DNA of 64,000 nt. It comes from Pseudophaeobacter flagellatus. Lineage in GTDB: Bacteria; Pseudomonadota; Alphaproteobacteria; Rhodobacterales; Rhodobacteraceae. The DNA lies in the NCBI RefSeq assembly GCF_021228235.1, contig NZ_JAJQRG010000007.1:62001-126000 (forward strand), in the 5' to 3' direction. The position numbers were made by a program, and so were the translations under genes. Shown piece after piece: positions 1 to 7,850 of this stretch (within the stretch, counting starts at the first letter, position 1; every line of letters starts with the position of its first letter). The notes beneath the pieces were generated by a model. The model had not been told where the DNA came from. It made no database searches and saw only the letters and a program-made list of their open reading frames with translations.

Positions 1-366
1 CGCCAGCTCGACCAGCCCCAACTGGGCGGAAACAAACATCTCCTCCGGGCCAAAGCGACTCCAGATTGGATAGAGCCGCTGCAGCCAGCCAAAGAGCAGC
101 GCATTCTGCGCCCCCGGTACCGCGCGGGTAAGGTTCTGATACAGATGGTGGTGGGTATTGACCAACCCCGGCGTCACCACACAGCCCAGGCCCGAGACCA
201 CCTGGCAATGTGGCGACAGCCCGGTTGTTTCCGCCCCCTGCCGCAGACCATTGCCCAGGGCCGCAATCTGACCGTCGCGGATCAGCACATCGGCGTTTTG
301 CAACACCCGGTCGTCATCGTCCATTGTCAGAACGGTATCGGCATTTTCAATGAGGATTTCACCCAT
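1..366 (-). CDS. Aminohydrolase, 8-oxoguanine deaminase-like (partial)
   Basis: This is the N-terminal 122 codons of a gene that continues beyond base 1. The frame is open to the window edge and starts at an ATG (bases 366-364). The protein opens with a short beta-sandwich segment (ENADTVLTMD, then RDGQIAALGNGL), followed by the amidohydrolase metal-binding motif NTHHHLYQNLTRAVPGAQ. That segment is typical of the ATZ/TRZ branch that includes 8-oxoguanine deaminase, hydroxydechloroatrazine hydrolase and guanine deaminase. The family hydrolytically deaminates a purine or triazine ring using a bound metal. The ALLFGWLQRLYPIW stretch favours the 8-oxoguanine deaminase subgroup, but the rest of the active site is outside the window. 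It lies downstream of the HisN-like gene on the same strand, 137 bp away. Confidence 0.75.
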   Translation of the reverse strand, partial: MGEILIENADTVLTMDDDDRVLQNADVLIRDGQIAALGNGLRQGAETTGLSPHCQVVSGLGCVVTPGLVNTHHHLYQNLTRAVPGAQNALLFGWLQRLYPIWSRFGPEEMFVSAQLGLVELA

Positions 367-503
367 CACAGCACACTCCATTTAGGCCCGACTCGGTTCA
401 TGGAGGTGCAATGGGTCGACAGAGAACGGGCAAAGGACTCGACCTGTTTCAGTCTTTACTCCAGATGGCCAACCCCGTTCAAGACCTCAGGCCCAGCTGC
501 CGA

Positions 504-1307
504 CTATGCTGACGTGGGCTGCGCCTGCAACAGCTGCAGCGCCTGCGCGTGCAGCGCCGGGGTTGCGGCAGCAAGAACCTGCCCGCCGTCATGGGCTGGC
601 CCGCCCTGCCAATTGGTGACGATACCGCCGGCCGCCTCGATCACCGCAATGGGGGCCTGAATATCATAGGGGTTCAGACCAGCCTCGATCACCAGATCAA
701 TCTGCCCCGCCGCCAAAAGCGCATAGGCATAGCAATCCATGCCATAGCGCGTCAGCTTTACCGCCTGTGACACCCGGCCAAAGGCAGCACCTTCTTCTGC
801 AGTGCCCACCTCTGGGAAGGTGGTGAACAGGATCGCCTGTTCCAGCTGTTGCTGATCACGACATTTCAGCGGCTTGATGCCCAGTGGGCCGGACATCTCG
901 GCCAAATCAGGCCCACCAGAAAAGCGCTCTGCGGTGTAGGGCTGATCAATGACACCCAGAATAGGCCCCGTCGCATCAGAAAGGGCAATCAGCACCCCCC
1001 AGGTTGGGGTGCCGCTGATGAAACCACGCGTGCCATCAATCGGATCCAGCACCCAGGTGCGCCCCGACCGCCCCGCCACCGGGGGAAACTCTTCTCCTAG
1101 GATGCCATCTTCGGGGCGAAGCTTGGCCAGAACCGCCCGCATTGCCTCTTCAGCGGCACGGTCCGCGATGGTGACGGGATCAAAGCCCTCGCTCAGCTTG
1201 TTCTCTGCATCCAGGTCGCCCTGGCGAAAATAGGGTAGGATCACCGCTCGGGCTGCCTCGGCCAGGTGATGGGCCACCTGCATGTCATTCAAAGCTGTCT
1301 CTGTCAT
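504..1307 (-). CDS. Inositol-monophosphatase family phosphatase, HisN-like
   Basis: A 267-residue phosphatase of the IMPase/FIG superfamily. It carries the metal-binding signature DPIDGTRGF, a preceding GEEF motif (first metal-site Glu) and a C-terminal NPYDIQAPIAVIEAAGG segment with the third metal Asp. The family removes phosphate from inositol phosphates, 3'-phosphoadenosine phosphate or histidinol phosphate. The TRGFISGTPTWG stretch is typical of alphaproteobacterial histidinol-phosphatase (HisN), so the last step before histidinol is the most likely role. The ATG at 1307 is preferred because AGGTG sits just upstream and the product has the family's length. The reading frame extends upstream to 1430 without plausible family sequence. 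Confidence 0.8.
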   Translation of the reverse strand: MTETALNDMQVAHHLAEAARAVILPYFRQGDLDAENKLSEGFDPVTIADRAAEEAMRAVLAKLRPEDGILGEEFPPVAGRSGRTWVLDPIDGTRGFISGTPTWGVLIALSDATGPILGVIDQPYTAERFSGGPDLAEMSGPLGIKPLKCRDQQQLEQAILFTTFPEVGTAEEGAAFGRVSQAVKLTRYGMDCYAYALLAAGQIDLVIEAGLNPYDIQAPIAVIEAAGGIVTNWQGGPAHDGGQVLAAATPALHAQALQLLQAQPTSA

Positions 1308-1520
1308 ATTTTCACCTGAACCATTTGGACCGCGTGGCCCCTTGAAATCCGCATGAAAAAACCGGTGCCACTCTCGCGGCTCCGGTTCAAGGGAATTCAT
1401 CGTTTCGCGGTCAGCGCTGGCTTGGATCAAAGCGAAACTTGCGCCTTTGGCCGCCCCCGGTGTACAGAGCGCGGCCCCCGAGCGGCAGAGCGCAAAAAGG
1501 CACAGGCGGGGCCGGTAGGA

Positions 1521-1889
1521 TCAGGCCGCGTCGCTTAGTACGCGGGCCAGTTCAAACAGGCGGCGGCGCTGGTTTTCCGGGATCGCATAGTAAGAGCGCA
1601 CCAGATCAAGCGCTTCTTTATCGCCCATCAGATCATCCGGCACAGAGGAGCTTGCCCCTGTCTTGCCCTCTTCCTCCAGCCCTTCGAAGAAAAAGCTGAC
1701 CGGGACCCCCATCGCATCCGAAATATCCCAGAGCCGCGAGGCGCTGACGCGGTTCGCACCGGTTTCATATTTCTGGATCTGCTGGAACTTGATACCGACC
1801 TGTTCGGCCAGTTGCTGCTGTGTCTTGCCGATAAGCCACCGACGGTGGCGGATCCGCTTGCCTACATGTACGTCTACAGGATGAGCCAT
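1521..1889 (-). CDS. XRE-family helix-turn-helix regulator
   Basis: A 122-residue protein with a lambda-repressor-type HTH at residues about 10-66 (RHRRWLIGKTQQQLAEQVGI, then a recognition helix around FQQIQKYETGANRVSASRL). A short acidic linker (GLEEEG) and a small C-terminal helical region (ALDLVRSYYAIPENQRRRLFELARVL) follow. This architecture is very common in Alphaproteobacteria, often as one of several small paralogues, and acts as a soluble DNA-binding regulator. A strong AGGAGA ribosome site precedes the ATG. It is transcribed towards the HisN-like gene, 213 bp away, so it may or may not share that transcript. Its target is unknown. Confidence 0.85.
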   Translation of the reverse strand: MAHPVDVHVGKRIRHRRWLIGKTQQQLAEQVGIKFQQIQKYETGANRVSASRLWDISDAMGVPVSFFFEGLEEEGKTGASSSVPDDLMGDKEALDLVRSYYAIPENQRRRLFELARVLSDAA

Positions 1890-2129
1890 TCGCTATCTCC
1901 TAGTTAATCAATAAAACCCCTGCCCGGGCATAGTCATGTCATCGGCGTTGCTGGATAGGTCATTTGCCAGCCTGCCGCAGATGCACTCAACTATCACGAT
2001 CAGAGCTCAACCTCTGCTCCAACTGTAAGACCTTCGCAGTTGAACACAAGCCTGACACCTCTACCCATCGCATTGCAACGCAGCAAATGTATGAATTCAC
2101 CTATCATTTTGATGGTGCCCTATATACTT

Positions 2130-2158
2130 TTGACTAGCCAAATATGGCTCCCCATAAA
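2130..2158 (+). promoter_or_regulatory. Sigma-70-like promoter for the quinone oxidoreductase gene
   Basis: TTGACT (2130-2135) and CATAAA (2153-2158) are separated by 17 bp, about 80 bp upstream of the ATG at 2238. The spacer contains the inverted repeat AGCCA-AATA-TGGCT (2136-2149), a plausible operator overlapping the promoter. The rest of the gap between the two divergent genes (1890-2237) shows nothing else that I can support. Confidence 0.45.
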
Positions 2159-2237
2159 TAGTGAGGTGCAAAATCTGGCTTTTCAGCGTCAGGTTTTGAT
2201 GCGAATCACCTGACCCAAAGCAGAGGTGGACAGAAAT

Positions 2238-3194
2238 ATGCAGGCCTATCGTATCAGATCCTTTGATGGCCCTCCCGTTCTAGAAGAAATCCCCAGCCCG
2301 TCCCCGGCGCCCCACGAGGTGAAGATCAGAATTCGCGCCTGCGGATTGAATTTTGCAGATTTGCTAATGCAAAAGGGCACATACCAAGACACACCAACGC
2401 CCCCCTTCACCCCCGGCCTAGAGGCCGCAGGTGAGGTCCTGCAATGTGGCCAGGCCGTGCAGCATCTTACCCCCGGCGACCGCGTTGCGGTATTTGGCGG
2501 TCAGGGCGGATTGGCCCAGGAAGGGGTGTTTGATGCCGCCCGCGTGCTGGTGATCCCAGACAGCATGTGTTTCGAAGATGCCGCCGCATTTCAGATCGCA
2601 TATGGCACCAGTCAGGTGGCTCTGGACCACTGTGCCCGCCTGCAGCCCGGAGAGACTCTCTTGGTGACGGGCGCCGCCGGTGGCGTCGGGTTGACGGCAG
2701 TGGAAATAGGCAAGTTGATGGGGGCGCGCGTCATCGCCCATGCACGTGGAACGGGTAAACTGAAAATAGCCGAGGCCGCCGGGGCTGACCACCTGATTGA
2801 TGCCAAGGAAGACCTGCGCCAGGCGGTAAAATCGCTGGGGGGTGCCGATGTGGTTTATGATGCGGTTGGCGGCGATGTCTGGACCGAAGCCTTTCGCGCC
2901 ACCAACCCCGGCGGCCGCCTGCTGCCCATTGGCTTTGCCAGTGGCGAGGTGCCGCAAATTCCCGCCAACCACCTGCTGGTCAAGAACCTAACTGTGATCG
3001 GGTTTTATATTGGCGGCTATATGAAATCCCACCCCGAGGTGATCCGCCGCGCGCTGACCACACTGATGGATTGGCACAGCGCCGGGCGTATTCGCCCCCA
3101 TATCAGCCATGTCCTGCCGCTGGAGCGTGTGGCCGAAGGGCTGGAGCTTCTGCGCAGCCGCGCCTCTACCGGCAAGGTGGTGATCACCCCGTAA
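2238..3194 (+). CDS. Zinc-independent NADPH:quinone oxidoreductase
   Basis: A 318-residue medium-chain dehydrogenase/reductase of the quinone oxidoreductase branch. An N-terminal GroES-like domain (residues about 1-110, CGLNFADLLMQKGTY, PGLEAAGEV) is followed by a Rossmann domain with the nucleotide loop TGAAGGVGLTAVEIGK. The catalytic-zinc ligands of alcohol dehydrogenases are absent, as expected for this branch, which moves hydride from NAD(P)H to quinones or enones. The C-terminal half matches the NADPH:quinone reductase / acrylyl-CoA reductase-like family. The start is placed at the ATG at 2238, with AGAGGTG about 10 bp upstream. A GTG at 2226 is in frame but lies inside that ribosome site. 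It is monocistronic and convergent with the LysR gene. Confidence 0.85.
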   Translation: MQAYRIRSFDGPPVLEEIPSPSPAPHEVKIRIRACGLNFADLLMQKGTYQDTPTPPFTPGLEAAGEVLQCGQAVQHLTPGDRVAVFGGQGGLAQEGVFDAARVLVIPDSMCFEDAAAFQIAYGTSQVALDHCARLQPGETLLVTGAAGGVGLTAVEIGKLMGARVIAHARGTGKLKIAEAAGADHLIDAKEDLRQAVKSLGGADVVYDAVGGDVWTEAFRATNPGGRLLPIGFASGEVPQIPANHLLVKNLTVIGFYIGGYMKSHPEVIRRALTTLMDWHSAGRIRPHISHVLPLERVAEGLELLRSRASTGKVVITP

Positions 3195-3268
3195 CGCCCT
3201 GGCACGGCCCCTCTGTCGACACAGGCCAGTGCTGAACAGCACAGCCAGAGGGGCCGACCCGATATTGC

Positions 3269-4150
3269 CTAGCTTGCGGCGCGCAGCGGGCTGCGGCGCA
3301 GGGCGGCATAGCCCTGGCGAATAATCCGCGCCAGGTCCTCGACAAAGCCCGCACGCACACTGTCAGCCCCATAGAGGTTGATATGCTGCACCGGCAGATC
3401 TGGCAGGGCACCACCGTGCTCGATGGCTTCCTGATGGCTGGGAATGGTGCCTTCAAGCAAAACCCCAACGGCGAGATCTGCGCTGATCGTCGCCTCGACC
3501 GTGCGATCAGATTCGCTATCCACCGCCATGTCCCATTCAAGCCCGGCCTGGTCCAGCTTGGCCGTGGCCACCGGTCGGAAGATACAGGCGCGGCAAAACC
3601 CCAGCCGCAGCGGGTGCTGCCGCCAGGCAGACCCATTTGGTGCCCCGACCCAGCGCAGCGGCATCTCGTGGATCGTCTCTCCGCCGACGCCAGCGCCGCT
3701 TTCCGTGGTCAGGATCAAATCATAGGTGCCCTTGGCAAAGCCCGCCTTCAGATCCCGGGTATTCGAGGTCACCAGATTGACATTCACCCGCGGGAAGCTG
3801 GCGTTAAAGCGCTGCAGTACCTGCGGGATCACCGGGTAAACCACATCATGCGGCACCCCCAGAACGACCTCACCCTCAAAGGCCTGGTCGGTCAGTCGCC
3901 CGATGACCTCGTCGTTCAGCGCCACCATACGCCGGGCATAGCCAAGCAACTGCTCTCCCGACGGGGTCAATGCAATGGTCCGGCCAGACCGATCCAGCAA
4001 GGCCAGCCCCAACAGCTCTTCCAACCGCTTGAGCTGCATCGAGACCGCCGATTGCGTCAGATGCAGAAAGCCAGCCGCCCGCGTGACGCCGCCATAGTCA
4101 GCTACCGCCACAAAGGACCGCAGCGTGGTGATATCCAAATTCCGTGCCAT
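3269..4150 (-). CDS. LysR-family transcriptional regulator
   Basis: A 293-residue LTTR. An N-terminal winged HTH (residues about 6-65, with TRAAGFLHLTQSAVSMQLKR and LGLALLDRSGRTIALTPSGE) is followed by a periplasmic-binding-protein-like effector domain. These proteins are tetrameric DNA-binding regulators that usually control a divergently transcribed neighbour in response to a small molecule. Here the divergent neighbour is a DUF1127 protein at 4275, 124 bp away. The effector cannot be inferred. The start is the ATG at 4150, with AGGGG upstream; a GTG immediately before it is also in frame. Confidence 0.88.
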   Translation of the reverse strand: MARNLDITTLRSFVAVADYGGVTRAAGFLHLTQSAVSMQLKRLEELLGLALLDRSGRTIALTPSGEQLLGYARRMVALNDEVIGRLTDQAFEGEVVLGVPHDVVYPVIPQVLQRFNASFPRVNVNLVTSNTRDLKAGFAKGTYDLILTTESGAGVGGETIHEMPLRWVGAPNGSAWRQHPLRLGFCRACIFRPVATAKLDQAGLEWDMAVDSESDRTVEATISADLAVGVLLEGTIPSHQEAIEHGGALPDLPVQHINLYGADSVRAGFVEDLARIIRQGYAALRRSPLRAAS

Positions 4151-4274
4151 CACAACCCCTGATGTGTTTCATCAATAACATTCGTTTTTAAAATAGATCA
4201 TAAGAGGTCATATACATCAACAGAAATGATAACGATCCAACCAAGTATCAAAATTTGACGAAAGGACAGAAACG

Positions 4275-4499
4275 ATGACATATAATGTAACCCCCTGCAC
4301 CACCAGCTGTGCCCTGCCCCGGACTGCTCGCTTTGGCCTTTTGTCCTTTGTTGCCAACCGGGCTGCCCTGCTGCGCCAACGCCGCGCCCTGAAAGCCCTG
4401 GATGCCGCTGCCCTGGAAGATATTGGCATCACCCGTCAAGAGGCCCTGACAGAAGCCGCGCGCCCTCTGTGGGACGCCCCGGAAAGCTGGCGCCGCTAA
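4275..4499 (+). CDS. DUF1127 small arginine-rich protein
   Basis: A 74-residue protein whose C-terminal half has the DUF1127 (YjiS-like) pattern: LRQRRALKALDAAALEDIGITRQEALTEAARPLW. These short, basic proteins are frequent in Alphaproteobacteria. Some family members bind RNA or take part in phosphate and carbon metabolism regulation, but no function can be assigned here. An AAAGGA site precedes the ATG, and a strong terminator follows 38 bp after the stop, so it is a single-gene transcript. Confidence 0.8.
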   Translation: MTYNVTPCTTSCALPRTARFGLLSFVANRAALLRQRRALKALDAAALEDIGITRQEALTEAARPLWDAPESWRR

Positions 4500-4537
4500 G
4501 GCCCAAACGCCGCCAACAGTCTGCGCATGCAGCGCTC

Positions 4538-4571
4538 AAAAGACCTGCCAAGGAATGCGGCAGGTCTTTTT
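4538..4571 (+). terminator. Rho-independent terminator after the DUF1127 gene
   Basis: A perfect 12-bp stem (AAAAGACCTGCC / GGCAGGTCTTTT) with a 9-nt loop runs into a U-rich tract and a further T run. Confidence 0.9.
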
Positions 4572-4602
4572 ACGTTTTTGGGGGGATTTTTGACCAAGAG
4601 CC

Positions 4603-4631
4603 TTGAATGGACGCCAAAGAAAGCCGATATT
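4603..4631 (+). promoter_or_regulatory. Possible promoter for the BAX-inhibitor-like gene
   Basis: TTGAAT (4603-4608) and GATATT (4626-4631) lie 17 bp apart, about 75 bp upstream of the ATG at 4707 and just after the preceding terminator. Both hexamers are imperfect. Confidence 0.35.
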
Positions 4632-4706
4632 TATCGGGAATGCCTCCTGGCACGCTTTGGCGTATTAGGGTCGGCAAGGGAGATTTTGGAACGGAGACCA
4701 TGATAC

Positions 4707-5483
4707 ATGGCACAGTTTGACACAATAAGATCCGCTGCAGGCACCCGCTCTGCAGAGATCGACGCAGGGCTTCGCGCCCATATGAACAAGGTCTACGGCA
4801 CAATGTCGTCGGGCCTCTTCATAACATTCTTGGCGGCCTGGGCCCTGTCCAATCTGGCCGTCACCGGCGACCCGGCAGGCGCCACCAGTATGATCAGTGA
4901 AGGCAAATACCTGACCGGGCTTGGCGAAGCAATCTACATGTCGCCGCTGAAATATGTGGTCATGTTTGCACCGCTCGCCTTTGTTTTTGGCTTTGGTGCC
5001 GCTGCGAACCGCATGTCGGCCGCAGGTGTGCAGCTGCTGTTTTACGCATTTGCCGCAGTTATGGGCCTGTCGCTCAGCTCGATCTTTCTGGTCTTCACCG
5101 GGCAGTCGATCATTCAGGTCTTTCTGATCACCGCGATCTCTTTTGCGGGCCTGTCCCTGGTGGGCTACACTACCAAGAAAGACCTCTCGGCGATGGGTGC
5201 CTTCCTGATCATGGGTCTGATCGGCCTGATCGTGGCGTCAATCGTCAACATGTTCATGCAGTCCGGCGCCATGGCCTTTGCGATTTCGGTGATTGGTGTG
5301 CTGATCTTTGCCGGCCTGACCGCCTATGATACCCAGAGGATCAAGACCACCTACCTTGAGATGGCCCACTCCGGCGATCAAGAATGGCTGGGCAAAGCCG
5401 CCATCATGGGCGCGCTGAGCCTCTATCTGGACTTCATCAACCTCTTCATGATGCTACTCCAGCTGCTTGGCAATCGCGAATAA
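4707..5483 (+). CDS. BAX inhibitor-1 / YccA-family membrane protein
   Basis: A 258-residue polytopic protein of the Bax inhibitor-1/YccA (TMBIM) family. Seven hydrophobic segments are visible, beginning at SSGLFITFLAAWALSNLAV. The family signature AYDTQRIKTTYLEMA, followed by ALSLYLDFINLFMMLLQLLG, lies near the C-terminus and contains the conserved Asp residues of the pH-sensitive calcium-leak family. It sits in the inner membrane. Bacterial members are implicated in FtsH-dependent membrane protein quality control (YccA) and ion leak, but the role here is inferred only from the family. It has its own terminator and appears monocistronic. Confidence 0.9.
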   Translation: MAQFDTIRSAAGTRSAEIDAGLRAHMNKVYGTMSSGLFITFLAAWALSNLAVTGDPAGATSMISEGKYLTGLGEAIYMSPLKYVVMFAPLAFVFGFGAAANRMSAAGVQLLFYAFAAVMGLSLSSIFLVFTGQSIIQVFLITAISFAGLSLVGYTTKKDLSAMGAFLIMGLIGLIVASIVNMFMQSGAMAFAISVIGVLIFAGLTAYDTQRIKTTYLEMAHSGDQEWLGKAAIMGALSLYLDFINLFMMLLQLLGNRE

Positions 5484-5512
5484 GCGATCCTGAAAATTCC
5501 AAGACCTACAGC

Positions 5513-5550
5513 GAGGGGCGGATCACAACGATCCGCCCCTCTTTCTTTTT
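5513..5550 (+). terminator. Rho-independent terminator after the BAX-inhibitor-like gene
   Basis: A 12-bp perfect stem (GAGGGGCGGATC / GATCCGCCCCTC, loop ACAAC) is followed by a T-rich tract. Confidence 0.9.
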
Positions 5551-5590
5551 GAGCAACCATTCCTTCACACATTGATACACAGGGAAGCCA

Positions 5591-6064
5591 ATGGAAATTC
5601 TGGATCTACCGCCAAGCGAGGCCACCCGCCTTATCCCGCTCCTGCAAGAACTGCATGCCCTGCATGTTGAACATCAGCCCGCCCGCTACCCCGCTGCGCC
5701 CTCTGACGCTGCGCTGGGCCAGTGGCTGCAGGATTGGCTACAGGCGGAGGATATCACCGCGCTCATCGCTGAAAGCCCACAGGGCGCGCTCTTGGGCTAT
5801 GTCCTCTTTGGCATAGAGCACCGGCCACCGCTGCCCATCCGATTAGAAGAGACCCGCGTGATGGTGCACCATATCACCACCGCAAAGGCTTTTCGCCGCA
5901 TGGGCGTTGGGCAAGCCCTGCTCACTGCGGTCAAACAGCGGGCAAAGGCCCTGGCTATCGACAGCATCGCCACCACCTACGCCCCCTTCAACAGCGCCTC
6001 GGCGGGCCTGTTTGAAAGTCAGGGGTTGCAACCGGTCCTGACCATGGCCGAGTGGCGGGCCTAA
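5591..6064 (+). CDS. GNAT-family N-acetyltransferase
   Basis: A 157-residue protein with the GNAT fold. The acetyl-CoA binding loop reads TAKAFRRMGVGQALLTAVKQRAKAL, matching the R/Q-x-x-G-x-G/A motif. It is preceded by strand sequence VMVHHITT and followed by the C-terminal STTYAPFNSASAGLFESQGL segment (FN...A..FE..G). The family transfers acetyl from acetyl-CoA to an amine of a small molecule or protein; the substrate is not predictable. AGGGAAG precedes the ATG. It sits alone between a terminator and a convergent hypothetical gene. Confidence 0.85.
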   Translation: MEILDLPPSEATRLIPLLQELHALHVEHQPARYPAAPSDAALGQWLQDWLQAEDITALIAESPQGALLGYVLFGIEHRPPLPIRLEETRVMVHHITTAKAFRRMGVGQALLTAVKQRAKALAIDSIATTYAPFNSASAGLFESQGLQPVLTMAEWRA

Positions 6065-6138
6065 ATGACACCCCTTTAGGAGCCTCGCAACTCGCCGACC
6101 TGAATCTCGGATTTAAAGCAGAGTGAAAGGCCAACCCG

Positions 6139-6579
6139 CTAGCTGCAAGACAGCCCTGTTGCCAGCGCCAGCGTGCCAACTCTGCCGCCGATCACCTGAA
6201 CCTGCCCAACTGGGCGACAGCCCGTTTCCACAGCCACCAGACGACGAAAGGCATCGGATTCCAGGTTCGGAAGGCTGGCAATGACACTCCGCTTTGGCAC
6301 GCTCAGAACCGCCAGCCCCATGCGATCCGCCCGCATCATAGAGAGCGATAGCGACCGCCCCTGAACCTGCACCACCCGCCGCTGACTAACAGAGGCAACC
6401 AGTTCATTGTCTCGGGTGGCAGCCCCTCCGGAAGAATACTGATCTGTTGGCCCGCTCCCGGCCTCCAGGTCAGTGGCAGCAACCTCTATGGGCAGGGGAA
6501 CCACATTTGCCAAAACCGGATTTGGTTCGGGACCAACCGCAAATATAAATGCGACACTAAACAACACACTCTTCACCAT
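6139..6579 (-). CDS. Hypothetical exported protein
   Basis: A 146-residue protein that I do not recognise. The ATG at 6579 with AGGTG upstream gives a good signal peptide (MVKSVLFSVAFIFAVGPEPNPVLA), pointing to the periplasm. The mature part is polar, with a Ser/Gly/Ala-rich linker (residues about 40-58). A compact C-terminal part contains one conserved-looking cysteine pair, C in VETGCRPVG and C at the penultimate position (LSCS), which could form a disulfide. The frame extends 10 codons further upstream, but that extension would destroy the signal peptide. Confidence 0.6.
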   Translation of the reverse strand: MVKSVLFSVAFIFAVGPEPNPVLANVVPLPIEVAATDLEAGSGPTDQYSSGGAATRDNELVASVSQRRVVQVQGRSLSLSMMRADRMGLAVLSVPKRSVIASLPNLESDAFRRLVAVETGCRPVGQVQVIGGRVGTLALATGLSCS

Positions 6580-6816
6580 CACAACACCTGTTTCACCATT
6601 CCACGTCAACTACTTAGGTAGAGAATGGGGCAAAATCAGGCCTTACCAATTTGATAATGATGCGCTTTTTCAGCTCTTTCCAATTGAATTTTAGCGATCA
6701 CCCAGATGGCCGGAAGTCTCCGCAACGAGCCTGGTCTCCATGCCCTTGCGGAAAACGAATGCTACGCAGCACCAGTTGATGACCTTGCCCCCCCCCGACA
6801 CTGACCAGCAAAAACG

Positions 6817-6845
6817 CAAAAGGGCCACGCAATGCGTGACCCTTA
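6817..6845 (-). terminator. Terminator of rpmG
   Basis: On the minus strand AAGGGTCACGC-ATT-GCGTGGCCCTTTT forms an 11-bp stem with one G-U pair and a U-rich end, 24 bp after the rpmG stop. The roughly 235-bp stretch between this site and the exported-protein gene shows no further feature that I can support. Confidence 0.85.
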
Positions 6846-6868
6846 ATTCATGCAAGACCAGCTAAGGC

Positions 6869-7036
6869 TTACTTGATTTTGCCTTCTTTGTACTCGACGT
6901 GCTTGCGTACAACCGGGTCGTACTTACGCACAACCATTTTTTCGGTCATGGTGCGCGCGTTCTTCTTGGTCACGTAGAAGTGGCCGGTGCCCGCGGTCGA
7001 GTTCAGGCGGATCTTGATTGTGGTCGGCTTCGCCAT
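6869..7036 (-). CDS. rpmG: 50S ribosomal protein L33
   Basis: A 55-residue protein with the full L33 pattern: [21 protein letters not shown], then [24 protein letters not shown]33 is a small protein of the large ribosomal subunit near the E site. This copy lacks the CxxC pairs of the zinc-binding L33 form, so it is the zinc-free type. It was too short for an ORF scan but is unmistakable. It has its own promoter and terminator. Confidence 0.97.
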   Translation of the reverse strand: MAKPTTIKIRLNSTAGTGHFYVTKKNARTMTEKMVVRKYDPVVRKHVEYKEGKIK

Positions 7037-7096
7037 GGTGCTTCTCCTGCGTCCGAAAAGGCAGGGGCCTCTCGGTAAATTCCTATACGAGCGTGG

Positions 7097-7124
7097 CTTG
7101 TACCTGCCCCAGCCCCCAAGTCAA
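7097..7124 (-). promoter_or_regulatory. Probable rpmG promoter
   Basis: On the minus strand TTGACT (7124-7119) and TACAAG (7102-7097) are 16 bp apart, placing transcription start about 50 nt before the rpmG ATG. Confidence 0.5.
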
Positions 7125-7252
7125 TAGGATTCCCACGTGATTGCTGCGGAATTCTGGGCATGCCCCCGTTTTCCTGCAGGCTGCGGGGAATCCACCGTGC
7201 TGCCTGTTGCCTGAATAGGCAAGTAGCTCCCGGCGCTCCAGGTCGAAAAAAT

Positions 7253-7678
7253 GCGCAGAAGGCCTGTAAGCCGGATTTTGTCCCAGAGCTTGCGCTCCTT
7301 AGACGACCATTCCTCTGCGGTGCATATTGCTATGCACCTCTAGCTGCCAACCCGGTCCCTCTCGGCTATAGCATGCCTAGCGACGGTTTCGGCATACACC
7401 GACCTGCCCGCGCGGGGACCCTATTTGGCATTGCTCCCAGTGGGGCTTGCCATGCCGCCCCTGTTGCCAGCGGCGCGGTGGGCTCTTACCCCACCGTTTC
7501 ACCCTTACCACGCTTCAACCTGTTTGCCTTAACAGCGCCCAGAGCGTGGCGGTTTGTTTTCTGTGGCGCTCTCCGTCGGGTCACCCCGCCCGGGCGTTAC
7601 CCGGCACCATTGCTATAGGGAGTCCGGACTTTCCTCGCGAAAGCAGAGCTTCCAGCGCGGCCGTCCAGCCTTCTGCGC
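7253..7678 (-). ncRNA. rnpB: RNase P RNA
   Basis: The catalytic RNA of ribonuclease P, which trims the 5' leaders of tRNA precursors. Its 5' region, read on the minus strand, contains the universally conserved GAGGAAAGTCCGGACTCC block. The two ends pair perfectly as helix P1 (GCGCAGAAGGC at 7678-7668 with GCCTTCTGCGC at 7263-7253). The 3' region has the usual GGCTTACAGGCC end. The roughly 426-nt length and order fit the bacterial type A RNA of Alphaproteobacteria. Exact termini are inferred from P1 and may be off by a few bases. Confidence 0.95.
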
Positions 7679-7684
7679 TCTGCC

Positions 7685-7713
7685 CGCCTATTCCTCCCAA
7701 CACCCCGCGTCAA
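7685..7713 (-). promoter_or_regulatory. Probable rnpB promoter
   Basis: On the minus strand TTGACG (7713-7708) is followed after 17 bp by TAGGCG (7690-7685). The expected start then falls at the 5' side of helix P1 near 7678, which supports both calls. Confidence 0.5.
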
Positions 7714-7763
7714 GACACAAGCGCTCTGGGGCTCTGCCCCTCTTGGCCTCTGGCCAATTCACC

Positions 7764-7823
7764 CCGGGATATTTTTAGCCAAATGAAGGGCCCACACTCT
7801 TCATTTGGCTAAAAATATCCCGG
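7764..7823. repeat. 24-bp perfect inverted repeat (possible dispersed intergenic element)
   Basis: Bases 7764-7787 and 7800-7823 are exact reverse complements (CCGGGATATTTTTAGCCAAA and four more bases), separated by 12 bp. The repeat lies between rnpB and the amidase gene, just after the amidase stop in its direction of transcription, so it could act as that gene's terminator. A related, single-arm version of the motif occurs at 56883-56915. Confidence 0.85.
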
Positions 7824-7850
7824 AGCACGAGGCAGAGCCTCGTAAATATC

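Noticed and set aside
7160-7812. Several plus-strand ORFs across the rnpB region
   Set aside because: They are complements of a structural RNA with conserved core and P1 helix.
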